A stretch of 64,000 nt of DNA from Qipengyuania marisflavi (GCF_005884405.1 NZ_VCAO01000001.1:800304-864303), one strand, 5' to 3'. Counted from the first letter of the stretch, positions 35,802 through 48,890 are shown. The notes: generated by a model not told the origin, from the sequence alone. A program made the numbers and translations.

Positions 35802-36842
35802 TCAGCTGGACGGGCCGCGTTCGCGCTTCAACAGTTCTTCCTTGATCGCCAGCCCGTAGGCATAGCCGCCCAGCGTCCCGTTATGCGCGATCACGCGGTG
35901 ACAGGGGATCAGCACAGCGATGTTGTTTGCGCCATTTGCGCCGCCGACCGCGCGGCTGGCATTGGGATTGCCCAGCGCCGCCGCCAGATCGCCGTAGCTG
36001 CGCGTCTCGCCCGCCGGGATGCGGCGCAATTCCTGCCACACGCGCTGCTGGAACGCGGTGCCTTTGACGTCGAGCGGAATGTCCTGCCCGGTGCCCGGCT
36101 GCTCGACCGCCTGCGTGACCTGCTTGAACAAAGCGCGGAAGTCCTCACCGCCCTCGGTCAGTTCGGCATTGGGGAAGCGGCGCTCCAGATCGCTGCGGGC
36201 TTCATCAAAGGACAGGCAGCACACCCCCTTGTCCGTCGCCGCGACCAGCATCGCGCCCAGACTGGTATCGACCACTGAATAATGGATCGTCCGGCCCCGA
36301 CCGCCATCGCGCCAATCGCTTGCACTCATGCCCAACCGTCCTTCCATGCCCTCGTAGAACCGTGAAGGCGCGCTATAGCCTGCCTCGTATATTGCATCGG
36401 TCACTCGCTCTTCTTCGGTCAACGCCGCACGCGCGCGTTCCTCTCGCAGTGCGCGGGCATAGGCGGCGGGTGACAAGCCCACCGCACGGGTAAAGATGCG
36501 TTGCAGATGTGTTGGCGAATAGCCTGTAGCGGTGCCCAAATGTTCAAGCGGGACCGGCCCAGCTGCATCGCGAAGGATCGCCAGCGACCGCAGCACAGCG
36601 GCCTCTTCGCGCGATTGCTGGTCGGGGGCGCAGCGTTTGCAGGCGCGCAGGCCCGCCGCCTCGGCATCGGCGGGGGTGGCGTAAAACCGCACATTTTCGC
36701 GGCGCGGCGCGCGGGCCGGGCATGACGGGCGGCAATAGATCCCGGTCGAATGCACCCCGGTCACGAACACCCCGTCAAAAGTGCGGTCCTTCGCCAGCGC
36801 GATTTCCCAGCGGTCGGCATCGGTCAGGCTGTGCGTGGTCAT
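35802..36842 (-). CDS. ada: Bifunctional Ada methyltransferase / transcriptional activator
   Basis: A 346-residue protein with the full Ada architecture for alkylation damage. The N-terminal zinc domain has Cys37, Cys41, Cys68 and Cys71, one residue shifted from the four Cys ligands of E. coli Ada, so phosphotriester methyl transfer and methylation-triggered activation are expected. An AraC-type helix-turn-helix follows (about 85-175: TGYSPTHLQRIFTRAVG). The C-terminal O6-methylguanine transferase has the acceptor Cys in IPCHRV and the VGGANGANNIA loop. AAGGA lies seven bases before the ATG. It is divergent from the trypsin-like protease gene; no Ada box was confidently seen in the 114-base gap. 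Confidence 0.96.
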   Translation of the reverse strand: MTTHSLTDADRWEIALAKDRTFDGVFVTGVHSTGIYCRPSCPARAPRRENVRFYATPADAEAAGLRACKRCAPDQQSREEAAVLRSLAILRDAAGPVPLEHLGTATGYSPTHLQRIFTRAVGLSPAAYARALREERARAALTEEERVTDAIYEAGYSAPSRFYEGMEGRLGMSASDWRDGGRGRTIHYSVVDTSLGAMLVAATDKGVCCLSFDEARSDLERRFPNAELTEGGEDFRALFKQVTQAVEQPGTGQDIPLDVKGTAFQQRVWQELRRIPAGETRSYGDLAAALGNPNASRAVGGANGANNIAVLIPCHRVIAHNGTLGGYAYGLAIKEELLKRERGPSS

Positions 36843-36956
36843 GGGTCGATCCTTCTATCTTGCAGCGCGTCTGGCAAGGTCTGCCTATGACAAAGCGGTG
36901 GAGGCGGCATCCCGGCGCTTGCGGTCAATGTCACCGCGCGGTTAAGGCTGCGCTGG

Positions 36957-38498
36957 ATGACACGCCTCCTGATGCTTTGCGCCGCGATGCTGACCGTGCT
37001 GCTGCCTGTGCAGGCGGCTGCCGATCCGGCGGATATCAACGCCGCCGCGCGCGGTGTGGTGCGGGTGGTGATCATCGCCAGCGAAGACGGCACGCTGGTC
37101 CCGGTCAGCCACGGCACCGGCTTTGCCGTCACGCGCGACACGGTGGTCACCAACGCCCATGTGGTGCTGGATGCTGTGCAGGATCGCGAGTTGCGGATCG
37201 GGATTGTGTCCTCGGGCGGGCAAGAGTCGGTCTATGGCCGCATTCTGGCAGTTTCGCCGAAGAACGATCTGGCGCTGATCCGCATCACCGGGAAACTGCG
37301 CCTGCCGCCGCTGGCGCTGGCTGGCGGAGTGCCGCCAGAAAGCGGGGCTGTGACCAGCGTCGGTTATCCGATGAATGTCGACCGGGCGCAGGGGCTGGAC
37401 CTCAGCGATATTTTCCGTTCTCAGCCACCGGTGAAAAGCCGCGGCTTTGTCTCGGGCACGCGGCCCAGCCGCCAGTTCGACACCATTCTGCACACCGCTC
37501 CCATTGCGCGCGGCAATTCAGGCGGGCCGCTGCTCGACGATTGTGGCCGGGTGGTCGGGGTAAACAGCTTTGGTGCCGACAATGAAGGCGGCGACGCGGA
37601 ATTCTTCTTTGCCGTTTCCAACCGCGAACTGGCCCCATTCCTGCGCGCCAATGCAATCGAACCGCAGATCAATGAACAAGCCTGCCGCAGCCTGGCCGAT
37701 CTTGACGATGCCGAACGCGCGCGGATCGAGCGTGAGCAGGCGGCGGTCCGGCAGGATCTGGCAGACCGCTCTGCCCTCACCCGCGCCAAGCGCGAACGTG
37801 CGCAACTGGAGGCCGAGCAATCGGTGGTGCTCGAACGCGAAGACCGCATGGCGCTGGCTTTCGTGCTGCTGCTGATCGCCTTCGGACTGGGACAATGGGC
37901 GCTGTCGCTGCATCGCGGCGCGGCCGAGCACCGCAAGAAAGCCCAGCTGATTGCAGGCGCGGCGGCGGTGTGTGTGCTGGCCGCGCTGGCCGCCTATCTG
38001 ACGCGCCGCGGTCTTGACGAGATCGACCGCAGGGTGGCTGCTGCCATGCAGGAACACCCCGCCACTGGCACCGGCGCGGCAACCGGCCAGAGCGCCGACG
38101 CTGCGCTGACCTGCACGCTGGCCCCCGAACGCAGCCGCGTGACCAGCGCGCAAACGCAGGACATCAGTTTCGACTGGACTGCCGGCGGCTGCGTCAATGA
38201 GCGCACCCAATATGGCTTTGCGTCAGGCACCTGGTCACGCGTGCTGGTGCCCAATGACGAGGACGCGGTGTCGGTCAACAGTTTCGACCCCGACCGCCGC
38301 ATCTTCCGCACCGAACGCTATCTGCTGCCCCGCGCCGCAATGGAACAGGCCCGCGCCGCCCGCGCGAAATATCAGGCCCCAAAATGCGGATCGGCTGACG
38401 CCTCGGCCAAATTGGGCGAGCTGCAATCCGAAGTGCTCAGCCAGCTCAAGCAGACGCCGAACGAGCGGCTGGTGTTTGAGTGCGGGGGTAGCGACTAA
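36957..38498 (+). CDS. Membrane-anchored trypsin-like serine protease
   Basis: A 513-residue exported protease. It has a signal peptide (LLMLCAAMLTVLLPVQAAA) and then an S1C-like trypsin fold with an intact triad: His68 (TNAHVV), Asp104 (KNDLALIRI) and Ser188 (GNSGGPL). An unusual tail follows: a charged, probably coiled-coil helix (about 250-296), two membrane segments (299-316 and 330-348), and a soluble C-terminal domain with several Cys residues (CTLAP, GGCVNE, PKCGS, FECGG). There is no PDZ domain, unlike DegP. The topology suggests protease and C-terminal domains both in the periplasm, joined through a membrane hairpin. Target unknown. It overlaps the end of the convergent dioxygenase gene by four bases. 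Confidence 0.8.
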   Translation: MTRLLMLCAAMLTVLLPVQAAADPADINAAARGVVRVVIIASEDGTLVPVSHGTGFAVTRDTVVTNAHVVLDAVQDRELRIGIVSSGGQESVYGRILAVSPKNDLALIRITGKLRLPPLALAGGVPPESGAVTSVGYPMNVDRAQGLDLSDIFRSQPPVKSRGFVSGTRPSRQFDTILHTAPIARGNSGGPLLDDCGRVVGVNSFGADNEGGDAEFFFAVSNRELAPFLRANAIEPQINEQACRSLADLDDAERARIEREQAAVRQDLADRSALTRAKRERAQLEAEQSVVLEREDRMALAFVLLLIAFGLGQWALSLHRGAAEHRKKAQLIAGAAAVCVLAALAAYLTRRGLDEIDRRVAAAMQEHPATGTGAATGQSADAALTCTLAPERSRVTSAQTQDISFDWTAGGCVNERTQYGFASGTWSRVLVPNDEDAVSVNSFDPDRRIFRTERYLLPRAAMEQARAARAKYQAPKCGSADASAKLGELQSEVLSQLKQTPNERLVFECGGSD

Positions 38499-39322
38499 GC
38501 CGCCAGCGCCTCCCCGCTCAGCGTAATCCGGTGCATCACCCGCGCGTGTCCCTGATAGTCGTTCACGGCATTGTGCCACGTCGCACGGTTGTCCCAAATC
38601 GCGACGGAGCCCGGCTTCCAGATCACGCGGCATTGCACGTCCTCGCGCATCGCGGCGGCGAACAGCTCGCTTAGTAGCGGCAGGCTCTGCTCGCGCGTCT
38701 GGCTTTCGAAATGCAGCGTGAATGACGGATTGACGTATAGCAGCTGGCGGCCGGTTACAGGGTGCCGGATCACCACCGGATGTACTGCACCGGTCTGCAT
38801 TCCCTGTCCGCGCAAATCGGCGCCCATGTCGGTGCCTGCGTAATAGCCTTCGGGCGAATAGATATGGTCCGCCGAATGCACCGCGCGCAGCCCGGCGACC
38901 TGCTCTTTTATATGCGGGGGAAGCGCATCATAGGCCGCGCCCATGCTGGCAAACAGCGTATCGCCGCCCTTGGGCGGGAGCGTGCGGGCCACCAGGATCG
39001 AGCCCATTGCCGGGATCTGGTCATAGGAGTGATCGGTGTGCCAACCGCCGCCGATATTGGTGGTCTGATCCTCTACCTTGCGGACGATCGCTATTTCGGG
39101 CCATTCGTCTTCCAGCGGGAAATAATTGTTGATGTCGATCCCGCCCCAGCGCCGCGCAAAGGCAATGTGCTGGTCAGGCGTTAAGTCCTGATCGCGCACC
39201 ACTGCCACGCCGTGTTCGAAAACGGCCTGTTTGAGCGCCTCCAGCACCGCGCCATCAGCATCGGCCAAGGCCACATCGGTGATCTCAACCCCGCAGTTGG
39301 GGGCCAGCGGTGTCATCTCCAT
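38495..39322 (-). CDS. TauD/TfdA family dioxygenase
   Basis: A 275-residue Fe(II)/2-oxoglutarate-dependent oxygenase. The metal-binding HxD is His95-Asp97 in GGGWHTDHSYD and the distal His is in RATWHNAVNDY. The 2-oxoglutarate-binding Arg is probably the one in HARVMHRITL. Family members release sulfite from taurine, cleave phenoxyacetates, or hydroxylate other small acids; the substrate cannot be assigned. The ATG at 39322 is chosen over a GTG two codons upstream because GAGGAG lies seven bases before it. It is divergent from the atp operon across about 240 bases. Confidence 0.87.
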   Translation of the reverse strand: MEMTPLAPNCGVEITDVALADADGAVLEALKQAVFEHGVAVVRDQDLTPDQHIAFARRWGGIDINNYFPLEDEWPEIAIVRKVEDQTTNIGGGWHTDHSYDQIPAMGSILVARTLPPKGGDTLFASMGAAYDALPPHIKEQVAGLRAVHSADHIYSPEGYYAGTDMGADLRGQGMQTGAVHPVVIRHPVTGRQLLYVNPSFTLHFESQTREQSLPLLSELFAAAMREDVQCRVIWKPGSVAIWDNRATWHNAVNDYQGHARVMHRITLSGEALAA

Positions 39323-39559
39323 GCACACTCTCCTCTATATAGGGGCCACAATATCGCTATGGGCGAGCGAGTCCATTGCACGCCGGGAACCTGTGGGCGG
39401 CAAATTCCGGTTCGCAGCACCAAACAAAGCTGACTCGGGTTGCAAGTGCCAAGGCGCTTTGCTAGGCGCGCGCCAGCTTTGCCGGGGTACTTTTATCAGT
39501 GCCTCCAACCGGCTTGGCATTGCATCGTTATTTTCCGGACCCGAGAGGACGAGAGACGC

Positions 39560-40114
39560 GTGGAGATTTCCGCCGGTATTCAGGCTAGCCTGGCAGGGCG
39601 TTACGCTTCTGCCCTATACGAGCTGGCGTCCGAGAACGGGACCGTTTCGGCGGTCGAATCGGACCTCGACAAGCTGGCCGCCGCACTGGCCGATTCGGCT
39701 GAGTTCACGGCTGTCACCAACAACCCCAAGGTTTCGCGCCGCGAATCGGGGCAGGCGCTGGATGCGGTCGGCAAATTGCTCGGCCTGTCGCAGCTGACGC
39801 AGAATTTCGTCGGCGTGCTGGCGAACAATCGCCGCCTGAGCGACCTGCCCGCCATGATCCGCGCCTTCCGCGCGATCTCTGCCGCACAACGCGGCGAAGT
39901 CACTGCCGAAGTGGTCAGCGCGCACGCCTTGACCGACACGCAGCTGGACCAGCTGAAAGCCAAGCTGACGCAGCGCGAAGGCCGCACCGTCAAGATTTCA
40001 ACTCAGGTCGACCCGGATTTGCTGGGCGGTCTGATCGTCACCATCGGATCGCAGCGTATCGACGCTTCGATCCGCACCCGCCTCAATTCCCTCGCCCAGG
40101 TTATGAAGGCCTGA
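39560..40114 (+). CDS. atpH: ATP synthase F1 delta subunit
   Basis: A 184-residue delta subunit (OSCP homologue) linking F1 to the peripheral stalk. Helical N-terminal domain ([19 protein letters not shown]) and the C-terminal conserved stretch [20 protein letters not shown] are typical. The start is GTG at 39560 with GAGGACGAGAGA upstream; an in-frame ATG 40 codons earlier would give an atypical N-terminus. It is the first gene of the F1 operon, 27 bases before atpA. The roughly 230 bases upstream, shared with the divergent dioxygenase gene, contain no promoter I can name with confidence. Confidence 0.94.
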   Translation: MEISAGIQASLAGRYASALYELASENGTVSAVESDLDKLAAALADSAEFTAVTNNPKVSRRESGQALDAVGKLLGLSQLTQNFVGVLANNRRLSDLPAMIRAFRAISAAQRGEVTAEVVSAHALTDTQLDQLKAKLTQREGRTVKISTQVDPDLLGGLIVTIGSQRIDASIRTRLNSLAQVMKA

Positions 40115-41671
<1,557 letters not shown>

Positions 41672-41698
41672 GCCTGAAGAGACACAAAGGGAGCCGAA

Positions 41699-42574
41699 AT
41701 GGCTAGCCTCAAAGAACTCAAGGATCGGATCGGGTCGGTAAAATCGACTCAGAAGATCACCAAGGCCAAACAGATGGTCGCAGCGGCTAAGCTGCGCCGT
41801 GCGCAGGCTGCGGCTGAAGCGGCACGCCCCTATGCGGCGCGGCTGTCGGAAGTCATGGCCAGCCTGGCCGGCAAGGTTAGTGGCGACAGCGCCCCGATCC
41901 TGCTGCGCGGCACCGGTTCCACCCAGCGCCATCTGCTGGTGGTGATCAACACCGACAAGGGCCTGTGCGGCGGTCTCAATTCCAACATCGTCAAGGCCGC
42001 CAAGGTCAAGGCGAAGGAACTGATCGCAAACGGCAAGGACGTGCGCTTCTACCTCGTGGGGAAGAAGGGCCGCGCGCCGATCAAGCGCGAATATCCCGAA
42101 CGCATCAGCAAGCATTTCGACACGTCGAATGTCCGCACACCGGGCTTCGAGGAAGCCGAAGCGGTTGCGTCCGAACTGATCGCAATGTTCGAAGCCGGTG
42201 ATTTCGATGTCGCCCACCTCGTCTCGCCGATCTTCAAATCAGCGCTGGTGCAGGATCCCACGGTTGCACAGCTGATCCCGGTCCCCGCGCCCGAAACAGG
42301 CAGCACCGCAGGCGGCGACGCTGTGGTGGAATATGAGCCGGGTGAGGAGGAAATTCTCGAAGAGCTGCTGCCGCGTTACGTCAAGACGCAGATCTTTGGC
42401 GGCCTGCTGGAACGCGAAGCCTCCGAACAGGGCGCTTCGATGACCGCAATGGACAATGCCACGCGCAATGCCGGCGATCTGATCCAGGCGCTCACGATCA
42501 AATACAACCGCAGCCGTCAGGCCGCGATCACCACCGAACTGATCGAAATCATCGCTGGCGCAGAAGCGCTGTAA
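41699..42574 (+). CDS. atpG: ATP synthase F1 gamma subunit
   Basis: A 291-residue rotor subunit. The N-terminal helix begins [19 protein letters not shown] and the C-terminal helix carries [10 protein letters not shown] and [16 protein letters not shown], both strongly conserved. GGGAG lies just before the ATG. In most bacteria atpD would follow directly; here a small lipoprotein gene intervenes. Confidence 0.97.
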   Translation: MASLKELKDRIGSVKSTQKITKAKQMVAAAKLRRAQAAAEAARPYAARLSEVMASLAGKVSGDSAPILLRGTGSTQRHLLVVINTDKGLCGGLNSNIVKAAKVKAKELIANGKDVRFYLVGKKGRAPIKREYPERISKHFDTSNVRTPGFEEAEAVASELIAMFEAGDFDVAHLVSPIFKSALVQDPTVAQLIPVPAPETGSTAGGDAVVEYEPGEEEILEELLPRYVKTQIFGGLLEREASEQGASMTAMDNATRNAGDLIQALTIKYNRSRQAAITTELIEIIAGAEAL

Positions 42575-42623
42575 CAGCAATTAATCGCGGGTGCGAAGGC
42601 ACTCCAAGCAGGACACAGCTCAC

Positions 42624-44449
<1,826 letters not shown>

Positions 44450-44453
44450 GCCA

Positions 44454-44711
44454 ATGCCCCTTCACTTCGAACTCGTAACCCCGGCCAAGCTGGTCCGCAG
44501 CGAGGATGTCCACATGGTGGTCGTCCCCGGTGCGGAAGGCGAATTCGGTGTGCTCGAGGGCCATGCGCCCTTTATGTCCACCATCCGCGATGGCGCAGTT
44601 CAGATCTACAAGACCGAGGGCGGTGTTCCCGAGAGCATCGACATCCGCGGCGGTTTTGCCGAGGTGAGCGAGACGGGTCTCACGGTTCTGGCGGAGCATG
44701 TCGAGGGTTGA
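44454..44711 (+). CDS. atpC: ATP synthase F1 epsilon subunit, short form
   Basis: An 85-residue epsilon subunit consisting only of the N-terminal beta-sandwich ([14 protein letters not shown] ... [21 protein letters not shown]). The C-terminal helical hairpin of about 45 residues that inhibits ATP hydrolysis in E. coli and Bacillus is absent, and the stop is followed at once by the terminator, so this is not a frameshift within the window. The start, ATG at 44454, is four bases after the atpD stop. It is the last gene of the operon. Confidence 0.93.
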   Translation: MPLHFELVTPAKLVRSEDVHMVVVPGAEGEFGVLEGHAPFMSTIRDGAVQIYKTEGGVPESIDIRGGFAEVSETGLTVLAEHVEG

Positions 44712-44737
44712 TCCCGCGCCGTGACTCCACCCATTGG

Positions 44738-44768
44738 AAAAGGGCGGCCCGTGTGGTCGCCCTTTTTC
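44738..44768 (+). terminator. Rho-independent terminator of the atp operon
   Basis: A GC-rich hairpin (agggcggcc / ggtcgccct, one G-T pair, short loop) followed by a run of five T, 30 bases after the atpC stop. Confidence 0.85.
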
Positions 44769-44853
44769 GTTTCAGCATCTTGCGCAAACACGCTTGAGCG
44801 ATTCTAAGCGCAAGGACGCAGGCGTTTCGGGCGCTGGAATGGGGGGCATGCAA

Positions 44854-46317
44854 ATGAGCGGACAGCAGCGCGCAGCGATTGGCCCAAATCTGCGCGCGAT
44901 GGCCCTGCCCTTCGCGGTCATTCTTTTCGCAACGCTGGCAACCCGTCTGATCTGGTTCGGCGATGCGCTGGCCAGCACGGACGAGCAGCTTTACGCGCTG
45001 ATCGGTGCCGATCTGGCGCAGGGCCATTTGCCCTATGCCGGATTGTGGGACCGCAAACCCATCGGCCTGTTTGCGATCATTGCTGCGGGCTATCACCTCA
45101 CCGGGGCAAGCCCGCTTGGCTACCAGCTGATCGCTGTGCTGTTCACGCTGGCGGGTGCGGGATTTACCTATCTGCTGGCACGGCAGCTGGTCGACCGTGT
45201 CACTGCCTGCGGTGCAGCAGCGCTCTATCCGGTGATGATGGCGCTCTATGGCGCGCATTCGGGGCAGAGCGAGGCGTTTCATGTTCCCTTGATGGCGGCG
45301 ATGGCGTGGCTGGTGTTTGCGCCGGGTGACCGGCGGTTTGCAGCGCGTGCCGCTGCGGCGATGCTGATCGGCGGGCTGGCTTTGCAGGTCAAATACACCG
45401 TGCTCCCGCAATGCCTGCTGTTTGGCGTCGCGGCGCTGTGGCGTCAGCATGGCATGGGCGAGTCCCCGTTGCAGCTGGCAGCGCGCGCGCTTGCCTATGC
45501 CGCGCTGGGTCTGGTCCCTCAGGCGCTGGTGGCGCTGCTCTTTTGGACCAATGGCAGTTTCGACGCCTTCTGGTTCGCCAATTTCGCAAGCTTTTTCCTG
45601 CGCGATGGATTGGGGCGGATGTCGCCAGACCTGCTGGCGGGTGCGCTGCCGCTGTTCGTGCTGGCGGCCACCGGGCTTTATGCGCATTGGCGGATCCGGC
45701 CAGTCGAAGATCGCGGCACTTACCGTCTGTATGCGCTGTGGTTCGCGGCCGCTGCGCTGACCGTGTTCCTGCCCGGCACCGTCTATCTCTACTATTTCGC
45801 TGCGCTGGTCCCGCCGACGATCCTGCTGGCCCTGCCATTGCTCGACCGCAGAGGGCGCGCCGGAGTGTTGCCGCTGATCGCGGTCGGCGCGGCCGTGCTG
45901 TTGCTGCTCGCACCGTGGAAGGATTATCGCGAGGCGCAGGCGAACCGCGCTGCTCTGGCTGGTATGACGCAAGCAATCGCGCCCCTCGTCGCAGACCCAC
46001 AACAGTGCCTGTGGGTGCATGACGGCCCTGCCGCGCTCTATCTGGCCGCGCGCAGTTGCCTGCCGACGCGATATATTTATCCCGACCATCTCAACAACGC
46101 GCTGGAAGACGGGGCGCTGGGCATTTCTCAGGCCAGCGAGGTGCGCCGCATCCTTGCCGCTGCGCCGCCGGTGATTGTCACCGCCGATACGCCTGTTACC
46201 CCGCAGAACCGCGCGGTGTCGGCTCTGGTCGAACAAGCCATTGCCGCCCATTACCGCCCGCTCCACACCGCCACCATCCACACCCGCACAATCCGGGCAT
46301 GGCAGCGCGTCAGATAA
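44854..46317 (+). CDS. Glycosyltransferase family 39-type membrane protein
   Basis: A 487-residue integral membrane protein with about ten hydrophobic helices. The N-terminal pattern fits the polyprenyl-phosphate-dependent GT-C transferases (ArnT/PMT type): the first luminal loop ALASTDEQLYALIGADL carries the acidic pair expected for catalysis, followed by GHLPYAGLWDRKPIG. Such enzymes move sugars from undecaprenyl phosphate to lipid A, proteins or polysaccharide. The acceptor is unknown. ATG at 44854 (GGGGGG seven bases upstream) is preferred to the in-frame ATGs at 44839 and 44848; a longer frame would run through the atp terminator. Confidence 0.78.
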   Translation: MSGQQRAAIGPNLRAMALPFAVILFATLATRLIWFGDALASTDEQLYALIGADLAQGHLPYAGLWDRKPIGLFAIIAAGYHLTGASPLGYQLIAVLFTLAGAGFTYLLARQLVDRVTACGAAALYPVMMALYGAHSGQSEAFHVPLMAAMAWLVFAPGDRRFAARAAAAMLIGGLALQVKYTVLPQCLLFGVAALWRQHGMGESPLQLAARALAYAALGLVPQALVALLFWTNGSFDAFWFANFASFFLRDGLGRMSPDLLAGALPLFVLAATGLYAHWRIRPVEDRGTYRLYALWFAAAALTVFLPGTVYLYYFAALVPPTILLALPLLDRRGRAGVLPLIAVGAAVLLLLAPWKDYREAQANRAALAGMTQAIAPLVADPQQCLWVHDGPAALYLAARSCLPTRYIYPDHLNNALEDGALGISQASEVRRILAAAPPVIVTADTPVTPQNRAVSALVEQAIAAHYRPLHTATIHTRTIRAWQRVR

Positions 46318-46421
46318 AGCGCATTGCCCGCAAAGCTCTGCCAGATGCGGATAGGGGTTTCTTTTCCGCGCGATAGCGGCAATCCTGTGCGCCAGATTCG
46401 AAAAAGACTGGGAGAGCGAAG

Positions 46422-48536
46422 TTGAAACTTGTCTCGATGCTGGCAGTAGCTGCCGCCATGACACTGACCACCATCCCCGCCGCCGCGCATGATGGCGTGC
46501 CCGGACCCGAACAGGATCCCTATATCTGGCTGGAAGAAGCCCGCAGCGACAAGGCGCTGGAATGGGTCGGCCAGCAGAACGAACGCACGCTGGGCATGCT
46601 GGCCAAGGACCCGCGCTTCGAAACGCTCAAGGCCGAGGCGCTGGCGATCTATGACAGCGACGACCGTATTCCCTATGTGTCGATCCGCCCCGATGGGCTG
46701 TACAATTTCTGGCAGGACAAGGACAATCCGCGCGGGCTGGTGCGCAAGACCACGCTCGCCAGCTATCGCAGCAATGCGCCCGAATGGGAAACCGTGCTCG
46801 ATGTCGATGCTTTGGCCGAGGCCGAGGGGCGCGAATGGGTCTATAAGGGATCGAGCTGCCTGGCGCCCGAACTGCGCCATTGCATGATCGCGCTGTCGGA
46901 TGGTGGCAAGGACGCCACCGTGCTGCGTGAGTTTGATATGCAGACGCGGCAATTTGTCGATGGCGGGTTCACACTGCCCGAAAGCCAGGGCGGCGTGTCA
47001 TGGCTTGATGCCGATACGCTGATCGTAGGGCGCGATTTTGGCGAAGGCACGCTGACCGAAAGCGAATATCCCTTCACCGCGCGCGTCTGGACACGCGGCA
47101 GTGCGATTGCAGACGCGCCGGAGATTTTCCGCGGCGACCCCACGGATGTATCGTCGGGCGTCTATCTGCTGCGCGACGGCACTGGTACGGTCCATGCGCG
47201 CGTGGCGTATCGCGGCGTGTCCTTCCACGAACGCGAATATGCGGTGTGGAAGGATGGCGCATGGGTCAAGCTGGACCTGCCCGCCAAATCCTCGCCCTCG
47301 GGCATCGTTGATGGCCAACTGCTCTATTCGATTGACGAGGACTGGACCACTGGCGGCCAGACCTTCCCTGCCGATGCGCTGATTGGCGTTGATCTGGCAG
47401 CGTGGAAAGCCGATCCCAATGGCGCGGCCAAGACGCTGGTCTGGGCACCGGGCGACCGCCAGACCAAGCAGGGCGCGACAATCACTTCGGACAGCCTTTA
47501 CGTCACCCTGCTCGACAATGTGCGCGGCAAGGTGGTGAAATTTGATCATGGCCCCGGCGGCTGGACGCAGGCATCCGTGCCGCTGCCCGCCAACGCCACC
47601 ATCGGGATCGCCGCATCATCGGATGAACGTGACGATGTGATGTTCTCGGTCACCGATTTCCTCAATCCCTCCAGCCTCCATTTCCTCGACGGTGAAAAGG
47701 GCACTATCGAAGTGCTCAAGACCGCGCCCGCCAATTTCGTGCCCGAAGGCATGGCGGTTGAGCAATATGAAGCCACGAGTGCTGACGGGACCAAAATCCC
47801 CTATTTCGTGGTAAAACCGGCAGGCATGAAAATGGATGGCAGCACGCCGACCCTGCTGGGCGGTTACGGCGGCTTTCAAGTCCCGCGCCTGCCGTCCTAT
47901 CTCGGCTCGACCGGCAAGCTGTGGCTCGAACGCGGCGGTGCCTATGTGCTCGCCAATCTTCGCGGCGGCGGTGAATTTGGGCCCAATTGGCACCAGACTG
48001 CAATCCGCGAGAACAAGCAGCGGACCTGGGACGATTTCATCGCCGTTGCCGACGATCTGAAACAACGCAATCTGACCAGTGCCGAACATCTGGGCATCAT
48101 GGGCGGGAGCCAGGGCGGCCTGCTGGTGGGCACTGCCTTCACCCAGCGCCCCGATCTGTTCAACGCAGCGGTGGTGCAGATCCCGCTGTTCGACATGCTG
48201 CGCTATCACCTCATCGGACGCGGAGCATCCTGGGTCGGCGAATATGGCGACCCCCGGATTGCCGAACAGCGTGCCTGGATCGAACCCTATTCGCCCTATC
48301 AGAAACTGGTGGCTGGCAAGGACTTCCCGGCACCGTTCTTCGTCGCCTCGACCGCCGATGACCGCACCCACCCCGCACACGCACGCAAGGCGGTGGCAAA
48401 ATTGGCTGAGCTGGGCCAGCCCTATTATTATTTCGAAGACATGACCGGCGGTCATTCGGGCGGCGTCGACAATGAACAGCGCGCAAAATTGCAGGCGTTG
48501 CAGTATATCTATCTCATGCAGCGGCTGATGGATTAA
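46422..48536 (+). CDS. Secreted prolyl oligopeptidase (S9A)
   Basis: A 704-residue exported serine peptidase. It has a signal peptide (LVSMLAVAAAMTLTT...AAAHD), then the family's EQDPYIWLEEARSDKALEWV opening, a seven-bladed propeller, and an alpha/beta-hydrolase domain from about residue 440. The nucleophile is in GIMGGSQGGLL, the Asp in TADDRTHPAH and the His in MTGGHSGG. It cleaves short peptides after proline, probably in the periplasm. The start is TTG at 46422 with GGGAG eight bases upstream. Transcription ends at the hairpin at 48542-48575. Confidence 0.93.
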   Translation: MKLVSMLAVAAAMTLTTIPAAAHDGVPGPEQDPYIWLEEARSDKALEWVGQQNERTLGMLAKDPRFETLKAEALAIYDSDDRIPYVSIRPDGLYNFWQDKDNPRGLVRKTTLASYRSNAPEWETVLDVDALAEAEGREWVYKGSSCLAPELRHCMIALSDGGKDATVLREFDMQTRQFVDGGFTLPESQGGVSWLDADTLIVGRDFGEGTLTESEYPFTARVWTRGSAIADAPEIFRGDPTDVSSGVYLLRDGTGTVHARVAYRGVSFHEREYAVWKDGAWVKLDLPAKSSPSGIVDGQLLYSIDEDWTTGGQTFPADALIGVDLAAWKADPNGAAKTLVWAPGDRQTKQGATITSDSLYVTLLDNVRGKVVKFDHGPGGWTQASVPLPANATIGIAASSDERDDVMFSVTDFLNPSSLHFLDGEKGTIEVLKTAPANFVPEGMAVEQYEATSADGTKIPYFVVKPAGMKMDGSTPTLLGGYGGFQVPRLPSYLGSTGKLWLERGGAYVLANLRGGGEFGPNWHQTAIRENKQRTWDDFIAVADDLKQRNLTSAEHLGIMGGSQGGLLVGTAFTQRPDLFNAAVVQIPLFDMLRYHLIGRGASWVGEYGDPRIAEQRAWIEPYSPYQKLVAGKDFPAPFFVASTADDRTHPAHARKAVAKLAELGQPYYYFEDMTGGHSGGVDNEQRAKLQALQYIYLMQRLMD

Positions 48537-48541
48537 GGATC

Positions 48542-48575
48542 AAGGGTGCGGGATTTACGTCCCGCGCCCTTAATT
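48542..48575 (+). terminator. Terminator after the prolyl oligopeptidase gene
   Basis: A long hairpin (aagggtgcggga / tcccgcgccctt, one G-T pair, six-base loop) followed by a short AT-rich tail, beginning five bases after the stop codon. The T-run is short, so termination may be partial. Confidence 0.7.
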
Positions 48576-48650
48576 CTTGCTAAAGCAAAATTTCGCATTA
48601 CATCAGCCGGATAATGGCATTAGCCAAATTACAAAGATGGAAATGCGCAC

Positions 48651-48890
48651 ATGATAAAACCGACCCATAAACCGCGCATTGCTGTGAACGAGGCGGCGAT
48701 TCTGCGCCGCTCTGGCGCGGACGATATGGCGTGCACCATCATTGACGTATCGAAAGAAGGCTTCCGCATCAAAGTCGCGGGCGCTGTGCCAGTCGGCGCG
48801 GACTACCAGCTCAGTTATGGCGGCGAAACGCACAAGATCGCGGTGCGCTGGGCATCGATGGGCGAAGTCGGCGGCGAATTTCTGGCCTGA
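48651..48890 (+). CDS. PilZ domain protein
   Basis: A 79-residue stand-alone PilZ-like protein. The second cyclic-di-GMP motif D-x-S-x-x-G is present as DVSKEG, and the strand pattern up to AVRWASMGEVGGEFLA fits the fold. The first motif, RxxxR, is not intact (PRIAVNEA has only the first Arg), so nucleotide binding is uncertain. A weak GATGGAAA precedes the ATG. It is preceded by the terminator at 48542 and convergent with the SOUL gene. Confidence 0.75.
   Translation: MIKPTHKPRIAVNEAAILRRSGADDMACTIIDVSKEGFRIKVAGAVPVGADYQLSYGGETHKIAVRWASMGEVGGEFLA

Noticed and set aside
39329..39559. A promoter for the atp operon (ttgcaa near 39440 with gctagg near 39461)
   Set aside because: The spacing between the boxes is too short for a standard promoter and other AT-rich candidates are equally poor; no site can be chosen by eye.
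44680..46464. A 594-codon minus-strand frame opposite the glycosyltransferase gene
   Set aside because: It would run through the atp terminator region and yields a Gln/Arg/His-rich product; the sense strand encodes a clear polytopic membrane protein.
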